Of a stretch of 5,535 nucleotides of DNA, positions 1 to 5,387 are shown one piece after another. Location of the stretch: NCBI RefSeq assembly GCF_047920995.1, contig NZ_JBLRWZ010000058.1:1-5535 (forward strand), given 5' to 3'. This stretch comes from Aliidiomarina sp047920995. GTDB lineage: Bacteria > Pseudomonadota > Gammaproteobacteria > Enterobacterales > Alteromonadaceae. The translations under genes and the position numbers were made by a program. The notes below the pieces were generated by a model. That model saw only the letters and a program-made list of their open reading frames with translations. It did no database searches and was not told the origin of the DNA. Every line of letters starts with the position of its first letter. Position 1 is the first letter of the stretch.

Positions 1-261
1 GTGCTTGCCGAGCACTACCCTGGTGGGCACCCTTCTTCACTGTTTGCCCTGCAACGATTAACCCCCGAAAGCTTCGGCGCCATTATTGCCGCTTACGAGC
101 ACAAGATTTTCGTGCAAGGGCAGATTTGGGGATTGAATTCATTTGACCAGCCCGGCGTAGAAAAAGGCAAACAAGTAGCCATTTCTACGCTGCGCCGCAT
201 AGAAGGCAACAGCAACGAATCGTTCGATGCTTCCACTGATGCGATTATTGGTATGTTGTAG
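1..261 (+). CDS. pgi: Glucose-6-phosphate isomerase, C-terminal fragment (5' end outside window)
   Basis: This is the last 86 codons of phosphoglucose isomerase, the cytoplasmic enzyme that interconverts glucose-6-phosphate and fructose-6-phosphate in glycolysis and gluconeogenesis. The fragment contains YEHKIFVQG (residues 32-40 of the fragment), then the second PGI family signature, GQIWGLNSFDQPGVEKGK, at 40-57. The final Lys57 matches the family's catalytic lysine. The GTG at position 1 is an internal valine codon, not a start: family members are about 550 residues, so roughly 460 residues lie upstream of the window. The C-terminus (DASTDAIIGML) stops about five residues earlier than the E. 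coli protein as I recall it. The TAG stop lies inside the left arm of the palindrome at 258-318, so the repeat may have trimmed the tail. The gene is convergent with rfaH, with 53 nt between the two stop codons. The identification is secure. Confidence 0.96.
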   Translation: MLAEHYPGGHPSSLFALQRLTPESFGAIIAAYEHKIFVQGQIWGLNSFDQPGVEKGKQVAISTLRRIEGNSNESFDASTDAIIGML

Positions 262-318
262 AGATTGGGGTCAGTGACGGTGCTCACTGACACCGCCCTC
301 ACTGACCCCAATCTCTAC
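258..318. repeat. Palindromic intergenic element with perfect 20-bp arms, REP-like
   Basis: The left arm (258-277, beginning GTAGAGATTGGGG) is the exact reverse complement of the right arm (299-318, ending CCCCAATCTCTAC). The stem extends inward through CGGTG (278-282) pairing with CACCG (291-295), with CCC (296-298) bulged and an 8-nt loop. The octamer TCACTGAC occurs both at 284-291 and in the right arm at 299-306, so the middle copy can pair instead with GTCAGTGA (270-277) around a 6-nt loop. The outer ends supply both stop codons: TAG at 259-261 for pgi and, on the minus strand, TAG at 317-315 for rfaH. The GTAG foot recalls the tetranucleotide at the base of REP elements mobilised by RAYT transposases. 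That link is inference, and no transposase is present here. The element would sit at the 3' end of both mRNAs. It has no T-tract on either strand, so intrinsic termination is not clearly supported. Confidence 0.88.
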
Positions 319-815
319 GAAGCGGCGGTGATGTCGTCTTCATCGAGCTCGAGGCGTTGGGATTTGCCGAGCATATCGAGCAGTACGAAGCAGCGGCTTT
401 CGCCATCGGCGATGTCGTAGATGCCTTTGAGGCCGGCGAATGGGCCGCTGAGGATTTCTACTGGAGTGCCGGTTTGATACAGGCCTTTCGCTTCGCTATC
501 GGCGCCTTCCTCGCTAGTGCGCGCGCGCAGATCATCAATTACTGCCGCGGGCACAATGGCCGGATAGCCACCGAAGCGCACGAAGCCGTTCACGCCGCGC
601 GTGCTGCGCAAGGCGGTGTAGTTATCTTGCGCTAAATCGGCAGAAATGAAGAGGTAGTTTGGGAATAAGGGCTCGAGCACCGATTGGCGTTTGCCACGCA
701 CTCGTTTTTGCACCTTCCAACGCGGACAGAAAGTGGTAAACCTTTGATTTTGCAGGTGCCATTCCGCACGCTCAATTTCTCTTGGTTTACAATGCAACAA
801 ATACCATGATTCCAT
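315..815 (-). CDS. rfaH: RfaH-type transcription antiterminator (specialised NusG paralogue)
   Basis: At 166 aa it aligns to E. coli RfaH (162 aa) with almost no gaps. RfaH-family proteins are recruited to paused RNA polymerase at ops sites and promote transcription and translation of long, distal envelope or polysaccharide operons. The NusG-like N-terminal domain spans about residues 1-100 (MESWYLLHCK at the start; RGKRQSVLEPLFPNYLF at 40-56; TRGVNGFVRFG at 72-82; PAIVP at 85-89). A variable linker covers about 101-113, and a KOW-type C-terminal domain covers about 114-166. By ungapped comparison with my recollection of the E. coli protein, Lys10, Arg16, His20, Gln24, Arg40, Thr72 and Arg73 are kept. 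Glu48 and Arg141 match the Glu48-Arg138 pair that locks the two domains in the autoinhibited form, so fold switching is plausible. The HTTT segment (65-68) that contacts polymerase is NYTA here. The ATG at 815 has a ribosome site nine bases upstream. It lies 86 nt downstream of bcsC on the same strand. Confidence 0.93.
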   Translation of the reverse strand: MESWYLLHCKPREIERAEWHLQNQRFTTFCPRWKVQKRVRGKRQSVLEPLFPNYLFISADLAQDNYTALRSTRGVNGFVRFGGYPAIVPAAVIDDLRARTSEEGADSEAKGLYQTGTPVEILSGPFAGLKGIYDIADGESRCFVLLDMLGKSQRLELDEDDITAAS

Positions 816-823
816 CGCTACGA

Positions 824-832
824 TCTCCCTCT
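824..832 (-). promoter_or_regulatory. Ribosome binding site of rfaH
   Basis: On the minus strand AGAGGGAGA precedes the ATG at 815 with a spacing of about 8-9 nt. It supports MESWYLL as the true N-terminus, which is also where the E. coli protein begins. Confidence 0.7.
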
Positions 833-850
833 ACTGCTGTTAGAGAGCGC

Positions 851-879
851 AGTGTACTTGAGCGGGCTTTTGTAAGCAA
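851..879 (-). promoter_or_regulatory. Possible sigma70 promoter for rfaH
   Basis: On the minus strand TTGCTT (879-874) and TACACT (856-851) are separated by exactly 17 bp. They match the -35 and -10 consensus at 3/6 and 4/6 positions. Transcription would start near 844, giving a leader of about 28 nt that still contains the rfaH ribosome site. This would let rfaH be expressed independently of read-through from bcsC. It is a pattern match only; the boxes are imperfect and could be chance. Confidence 0.35.
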
Positions 880-901
880 TCGCCCACCCAAAAACCAAAC
901 T

Positions 902-3900
902 TTAGCGATCTACATACCGAGTGGGCGGATCCGGCGGCCGTGCCACAGGCTGGTTATTGCCGCCAAAGTGATAGCGGAAGTACATTAACCCTTGGTTGGG
1001 TGAGAAGGTATCGGAGCGAATTAAGTTTACCTGCAGCCCCACATACAAGGCTTCGCTGAGCTGGTATTCCACATTACCGGTGAAGCTATGGCTACGGCCA
1101 CCGCCAACACCAGGCGCCCACACAGGATTGATGCCGGTGTTGCCAATGGCGCCAACCGCTTGCTCTTGCAGGCCCGCATCGTTGGGGTAAAACACTTGTT
1201 CGGTAAGGTTGGTATCGGAATAGCCTATGGCGCCACGCAGTAAATACGAGAAACGCTGATACCGGCCAAACACGGTTACCGGCACGCTTAATGATTGATA
1301 CAGCTCGGGGCTGTAATAATTGCCGTGGCCAAAACTGGGTTGGCTCAAATCTTTATCGAAGCCCCAAGATAAATACGTAAGCCCTACTGTTAGCGCGAAC
1401 GGCTCGCTTTCGTATGCACGCCAGTAGCCCCCGGTGTAGCCATACCAACGGTTGTTCGATGCCACGTTGTGGCCGCTGTAATAATCATACCCAAGGCTAC
1501 TCCACCAACCTAGCGACCCACCTTGATCCCAACTGAAACCAACACCAACGCCGTTGCGCGTAACCACGCCCCAACTGCGATCCGAGAATGGGTCTTGCAC
1601 TCCAGAAAAGCTAATCATGGTGGTGGTTTGAATACGCCGATCGGCGCTTAAACGCACGCCAAAATCACCCAGCTCGCGGCGCACACCAATGCCTCCAACC
1701 CATTCAGAGCGGTTAAAACCTACTGGGCTGCGGCCGATATCGAACCACCAATCGCCCAACTCGGCACCCACCCCTATCGCTACGCCTTGCTCTTGCGCTT
1801 CTGGCTGCATGCCTGAAGGGCAATCGGTTTCGCACAATAAGCCGGTACCGAAGCGCTCGCGCCAAAAGGTATCATCTAAATCGGCTGCGCCCGCATTAAT
1901 GCGCATTGGGTCTACCCGTAAAAACCAATAGCCATCCCGTTCGGTGAATGGCACGCGCAAATCAACCATGAGGGTTTCGGCGGTAAGCTCGGTAATGCCC
2001 GGCGTGCCGCTTTTCGAGCTACGATCGTAGCCCACATACAACACGGTTTCGCTGAGCTCACTGCTGGCAGCCGGTGCACTTGGCCCCGCGCCAGTTTGAA
2101 TGGAGCGTTCATCTAAACGCAACGCTAACGCCTGCATTCCCTCTGAAAATGCGCTGGGTTCTATGGCCGCTAGGCTTTCTCGAGCCTCTTCATCGCGATC
2201 TTGCCGCGCTAAAAACAGTGCATAGGCAAACTGGGTATCTTCAGCATCAGCTTCACTGCTTTCTTGCGCTAATAACTGCGCAAATGCGGCTTCCGCTGCC
2301 GATAATTCATCGCGGGCTTCATACGAAAGCGCCAACGCATACACTAGCCACGGGTTATTTGGCGTAAGTTCGTAGGCCGCCAGCAGCGCTTCGTGCGCCG
2401 CCTCGTGCTCGCCCTGCTCTTGCAGTGCGCTGGCCTGTTCTTGCAATGCTGCCGCTTGCGCCTGCAACGCGTTCACGCGTGCTTGCTCATAGCTGGCCAA
2501 TAAGCGGTTGTATTCACCACCTAATTCGCTTTGTAGCTCAGGGCTTAAATTGCCAAAAAACTCGCGTAGGCCCGGTTCGTTCTCTTCATCTCGGTAATGC
2601 CCAAGCAACGCCCACGCTGCCTGTGAGCTCTGCGGGGCCTGCGAGTTATCAGCCTGCAATGCCAACACCCGATAAAAACCTTGATACGCTTGCTCCGTAT
2701 TCCCCTGCGCAGCAGCGAGTTGCGCTTCGCGCAAGGCAATCAATGCGGGCTGCTCACGAGCCTCTGGATGCGCTTGCAAGCCAGCAAGAGTGTTCGCCGC
2801 TTGCAACACCCTACCTGCTTCTAATTGGCTATCAAATACATTCACATCGCGCCAAAACCAGGTAATTTCCACCATTTCTTGCCACTGGGCAGTAGTTGGA
2901 TCGGTGGCCGCGGCGCGCTGAAAATGCCCGAGGGCCTCTTCATTATTCCCTGCCGACAAACTAGCGTAGCCCATATCTGCCATACGCTGCGCATCTAAGG
3001 TGCGGCGCATTCGTGTGCTGGTTTCCGCAAGCTCGGCGTGTTCAGGAAAGGCCTGCCGAGCAATTTGTATTAAGGCGTAATTTTCGGCGCTTGGCGCTAG
3101 CATACTGGTAGCACGCACTAATATGCCTGTGGCTTCTTGGCCATAGGTGCGCTCGCTGCTAAGCGCTATTAAACGCTGATAATCACTTGCACTGTGGCTA
3201 ATGCCCAATAAGCGCACACGCAATAAGGTAAGTTCGGTGCGAATTGAAAGCGGATGCTCTTCGTGTAAGCGTTCTAAATTGGCAAGCCCAGCGGGTTCGC
3301 CGGCACGTGCCGCGCTTTCCCAATATTCGAGGGCTAATTCAAGCGTTTCTGGGCCCTGCGGAAATACCTGCTGCCAGCGGCTGAACGCCTCTGTGTGGCG
3401 CCCTGCCAAGGTAAGCATGCGCGCATCGGCCACGGCATTGCGTTGCTCGTTGGGCAAGCCTACTAATTCGCGCAGCCGTTGTGTGGAAGCATGATTCGGC
3501 GCCAGCGTTTGTAATTCATTGAATAAATCTTGCGCGCGAACAACATCGCGCTGCTGCATAGCAAGCAATGCCTGCACTTCTATAATGCGTGGGCTGTTTG
3601 GGTGTACGCGCAACAATTGTTGCAGCACGCCTTCAATACGATCTGGCCTGCCGCGCTCATACCAATAACCAATGCGCTCTTCCAGCAGCGCCGCCGATTC
3701 TTGGCTGAAACTATCAGGTGGTGCCATCGGTTGTGTTTGAGCTTGAGCTTGCGCGTGAGCCTGAGCTTGCACCTCCGTTTGCGCCTGCCCCGCAGCAACC
3801 AACTCCGAACCACTCGCTACAGCCACCAGCCCAGGGCTTGCAGCATCCGCAGCTTGATACAGCGGCACAACATACGCCAAGCCGGCCAACATCACCGCGC

Positions 3901-3934
3901 CCGCAGCCAGCCACACTGATTTAGGTACAACCAT
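902..3934 (-). CDS. bcsC: Cellulose synthase subunit BcsC: periplasmic TPR scaffold and outer-membrane export pore
   Basis: At 1010 aa it is shorter than E. coli BcsC (about 1157 aa). It guides nascent cellulose through the periplasm and out through a beta-barrel. A signal peptide occupies about residues 1-31, with a hydrophobic core at 7-25 and probable cleavage near AADAA. A Gln/Ala-rich linker follows at 49-68. A long alpha-helical TPR region runs from about 80 to 610, with clear TPR-like helices near 114-147, 325-345 and 506-555, and a three-heptad ALQxQxx stretch at 489-509. The C-terminal barrel domain of the BcsC_C family spans about 628-990. Its recognisable strands include SWGVVTRNGVGVGFSWDQGG (787-806) and FGHGNYYSPELYQSLSVPV (868-886), and it ends in the aromatic strand MYFRYHF at 984-990. 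A 20-residue Pro-rich tail follows the barrel. Cys701 and Cys705 could form a loop disulfide. The ATG overlaps the end of bcsZ by 14 bp and has a good ribosome site, indicating a shared mRNA. The lower size probably reflects fewer TPR units; no frameshift is visible. Confidence 0.95.
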   Translation of the reverse strand: MVVPKSVWLAAGAVMLAGLAYVVPLYQAADAASPGLVAVASGSELVAAGQAQTEVQAQAHAQAQAQTQPMAPPDSFSQESAALLEERIGYWYERGRPDRIEGVLQQLLRVHPNSPRIIEVQALLAMQQRDVVRAQDLFNELQTLAPNHASTQRLRELVGLPNEQRNAVADARMLTLAGRHTEAFSRWQQVFPQGPETLELALEYWESAARAGEPAGLANLERLHEEHPLSIRTELTLLRVRLLGISHSASDYQRLIALSSERTYGQEATGILVRATSMLAPSAENYALIQIARQAFPEHAELAETSTRMRRTLDAQRMADMGYASLSAGNNEEALGHFQRAAATDPTTAQWQEMVEITWFWRDVNVFDSQLEAGRVLQAANTLAGLQAHPEAREQPALIALREAQLAAAQGNTEQAYQGFYRVLALQADNSQAPQSSQAAWALLGHYRDEENEPGLREFFGNLSPELQSELGGEYNRLLASYEQARVNALQAQAAALQEQASALQEQGEHEAAHEALLAAYELTPNNPWLVYALALSYEARDELSAAEAAFAQLLAQESSEADAEDTQFAYALFLARQDRDEEARESLAAIEPSAFSEGMQALALRLDERSIQTGAGPSAPAASSELSETVLYVGYDRSSKSGTPGITELTAETLMVDLRVPFTERDGYWFLRVDPMRINAGAADLDDTFWRERFGTGLLCETDCPSGMQPEAQEQGVAIGVGAELGDWWFDIGRSPVGFNRSEWVGGIGVRRELGDFGVRLSADRRIQTTTMISFSGVQDPFSDRSWGVVTRNGVGVGFSWDQGGSLGWWSSLGYDYYSGHNVASNNRWYGYTGGYWRAYESEPFALTVGLTYLSWGFDKDLSQPSFGHGNYYSPELYQSLSVPVTVFGRYQRFSYLLRGAIGYSDTNLTEQVFYPNDAGLQEQAVGAIGNTGINPVWAPGVGGGRSHSFTGNVEYQLSEALYVGLQVNLIRSDTFSPNQGLMYFRYHFGGNNQPVARPPDPPTRYVDR
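2408..2470 (-). repeat. Three in-frame 21-bp units encoding ALQxQxx heptads in BcsC
   Basis: The segment encodes residues 489-509 of BcsC as three consecutive heptads: ALQAQAA, ALQEQAS and ALQEQGE. At DNA level the two copies at 2414-2434 and 2435-2455 are similar 21-bp units (CTGCTCTTGCAGTGC and CTGTTCTTGCAATGC at their starts), and the third is more diverged. The pattern suggests tandem duplication extending a helix next to a TPR. The phase of Ala/Leu every seven residues fits a helical spacer or short coiled coil. Confidence 0.6.
3731..3790 (-). repeat. Degenerate 6-bp tandem repeat encoding the Gln-Ala linker of BcsC
   Basis: About ten imperfect copies of a hexamer (plus strand GCTTGA, GCTTGC, GCGTGA, GCCTGA and similar) encode alternating Gln and Ala/Thr at residues 49-68, just after the signal peptide and before the first TPR. 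Because the unit is 6 bp, gain or loss of units changes linker length by two residues without shifting frame. It probably acts as a flexible periplasmic spacer. Confidence 0.7.
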
Positions 3935-5279
3935 TCAGCACCTCTTGGCTTACCACTAGGCGGCCTTCCGTATCAAACTCAGTGCATTGTAAGGTGCTTA
4001 GGCCGAACATAATCAGCGATTGAGTGTAATACCCATTGCGATAATCATTGGGGTTAGCCGCTACAATACGCGCTGCTTGTTCGCGCACGCTTTCGCCTTG
4101 TTCGCCTTCAATGGCTATTAAATACGGCAGTAATGCGCCAGAGAAGCCAATAGGCCCGCGGCCTCTCGCCCCTTCAATGATATTAATTCGAGTGTTGGGA
4201 TTATCGGGGTGCGGCACAAATTGGCGTACTGGCCGTGATAATCGTTCTGGCGGATATCCTTGCTGAACAACTACTTCGTGCATGCCTAAAAATTGATTCA
4301 ATAATTGCTGATCTTGCGCCAGCCATAGGTAGGTGCGAATTGCATCATACTCGCCGTAACGCACATCATTTTGATGATGCCGTGGTGTTTGCCCTACCGA
4401 AAGTAGGTTGCCGGCGTAATCAAGGGTAAGCCAATCAGGTACCATGCCATGCCCTTCATGCGCCAATTGCTGCATAATATTCACGCTATTTTTATAAATT
4501 TCCTGCCAGCGTTCATCACCACTGTACGCGGCTAGCCCACGCAGCTGCATAAAATTAAAATAGCTCGGGTTTACCATTACATAACCATCATGGGTAAAGC
4601 CCTGCGGCGCTGGCAACAGCACAAGGCCTTCGGCGCGCGCGGTTGTTGTAACACCATTGGTATTCAGGCTCGACGCCTGCGGGCTTTCGGTGCCTAACAC
4701 AATGGTGGTAGAGCTTAACAAACGCCGCGACAATCGCGTAGCCAATGCTGCATAGCGAGGCTGCTGCCAAAGTTCAGCAGCAGCATATAAGGCGTAGGTT
4801 ATCCAAATATCGGCATCACTCGCTGAGTTATTTTCCAAAATGTGCCATGTACCATCCTCATCTTCGCCCCACAGCCATGCTGGCAACTTATCGCCCAATG
4901 CGCCTTGCGCAAGGTTGCGATCAGCCCAAGTAAGCATTAAATCGAACTGCGTTTGATCTTGCGCCAACAGCGCAAACCACATGCCGTAGGCTTGGCCTTC
5001 ACTGGTAGAAATCGATTCTTCAGATTCTTCATCGATTACCCGGCCATCTTCGTTTACTAAATGCTCGAGAAAACGCTGATAGTGCCAATTAAAGCGCAAC
5101 GCGGCAGGTGTTTGCTCGTTTACCGCAAATGCACTCGAACGTTGGCTGGTAGCTTCCGGTTCATTGCCACAGCAATCGGCTGGCGAGCAGGCACTGAGCA
5201 TCGAAAGAGCTACCATTGCAATAAGTAAGGGCGCGAGTGAACGTGCGCCGCGCATACGCTGGATTATGAATGAAGCCAT
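3921..5279 (-). CDS. bcsZ: Cellulose operon endo-beta-1,4-glucanase BcsZ (glycoside hydrolase family 8), predicted lipoprotein
   Basis: At 452 aa this is a GH8 endoglucanase encoded between bcsB and bcsC, as in E. coli-type operons. The enzyme cleaves beta-1,4-glucan and is needed for normal cellulose output. Ser-Glu-Gly-Gln-Ala-Tyr-Gly at 93-99 places the catalytic acid at Glu94. YGEYDAIRTYLW at 308-319 places Asp312 at the position of the E. coli catalytic base. Other family landmarks are SDADIW (154-159), NPSYF (237-241) and PDW (281-283). The N-terminus has basic residues, a hydrophobic stretch at about 15-27 and a lipobox LSAC at 28-31, so Cys31 is a likely lipidation site. Ser at +2 suggests outer-membrane sorting. 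The mature protein begins with a linker of about 30 residues containing Cys36 and Cys37. A second Cys pair (432 and 451) lies near the C-terminus. The ATG at 5279 has a ribosome site six bases upstream; Met9 is an alternative start that would still leave the lipobox. Confidence 0.95.
   Translation of the reverse strand: MASFIIQRMRGARSLAPLLIAMVALSMLSACSPADCCGNEPEATSQRSSAFAVNEQTPAALRFNWHYQRFLEHLVNEDGRVIDEESEESISTSEGQAYGMWFALLAQDQTQFDLMLTWADRNLAQGALGDKLPAWLWGEDEDGTWHILENNSASDADIWITYALYAAAELWQQPRYAALATRLSRRLLSSTTIVLGTESPQASSLNTNGVTTTARAEGLVLLPAPQGFTHDGYVMVNPSYFNFMQLRGLAAYSGDERWQEIYKNSVNIMQQLAHEGHGMVPDWLTLDYAGNLLSVGQTPRHHQNDVRYGEYDAIRTYLWLAQDQQLLNQFLGMHEVVVQQGYPPERLSRPVRQFVPHPDNPNTRINIIEGARGRGPIGFSGALLPYLIAIEGEQGESVREQAARIVAANPNDYRNGYYTQSLIMFGLSTLQCTEFDTEGRLVVSQEVLNGCT
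3941..3946 (-). promoter_or_regulatory. Ribosome binding site of bcsC inside the bcsZ coding region
   Basis: AAGAGG on the minus strand lies six bases before the bcsC ATG at 3934, within the last codons of bcsZ. With the 14-bp gene overlap, ribosomes finishing bcsZ pass directly over this site, so the two genes are probably translationally coupled. Confidence 0.7.
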
Positions 5280-5285
5280 ACCAAG

Positions 5286-5291
5286 CCCTCT
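5286..5291 (-). promoter_or_regulatory. Ribosome binding site of bcsZ
   Basis: AGAGGG on the minus strand lies six bases before the ATG at 5279. This favours that start over the in-frame ATG at 5255 (Met9). Confidence 0.65.
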
Positions 5292-5353
5292 TTTCTGTTC
5301 GTTATCGCCGTAAATTCAATTACGTGCGCCCATGTCTATTCCGCCATTGCCTC

Positions 5354-5387
5354 GGCTGGTTTAGCTGCGCGGCTGATTTAGCTGCGC
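5354..5387. repeat. 17-bp tandem duplication across the bcsB stop codon
   Basis: GGCTGGTTTAGCTGCGC (5354-5370) is followed immediately by GGCTGATTTAGCTGCGC (5371-5387), identical at 16 of 17 positions. The inner copy contains the bcsB stop codon (minus-strand TAA at 5380-5378) and the last two sense codons. The outer copy is in the bcsB-bcsZ gap. It looks like a recent slippage duplication; no function is evident. Confidence 0.75.

Noticed and set aside
93..311. Minus-strand open frame of 72 codons antisense to pgi
   Set aside because: It lies across the conserved pgi C-terminus and starts inside the palindrome; its codons are explained by the pgi frame.
258..318. CRISPR repeat or classic rho-independent bidirectional terminator
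   Set aside because: There is a single palindrome with no spacer array, and neither strand shows the T-tract expected of an intrinsic terminator.
357..635. Plus-strand open frame of 92 codons antisense to rfaH
   Set aside because: It is the complement of a well-conserved rfaH reading frame, has no family resemblance and no ribosome site that I can see.
861..888. Possible terminator hairpin after bcsC (GTGGGC pairing with GCCCGC on the minus strand)
   Set aside because: The stem is only six pairs with a wobble, the loop is 14 nt and no T-run follows; it also overlaps the possible rfaH promoter.
1979..1987. GGCGGTAAG, resembling the start of the ops element GGCGGTAG
   Set aside because: It is on the plus strand inside bcsC, antisense to the operon's transcription, and diverges after seven bases.
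2425..2865. Plus-strand open frame of 146 codons inside bcsC
   Set aside because: It is a shadow of the GC-biased bcsC codons, with no recognisable domain or start signal.
3530..3919. Plus-strand open frame of 129 codons and overlapping minus-strand frames near the bcsC start
   Set aside because: Leu/Ser/Arg-rich repetitive translations come from the Gln-Ala hexamer repeat read in other frames.
5300..5335. Small inverted repeat CGTAA/TTACG in the bcsB-bcsZ gap
   Set aside because: Only five base pairs around an AT-rich loop, which is easily chance; no operator or terminator could be supported.
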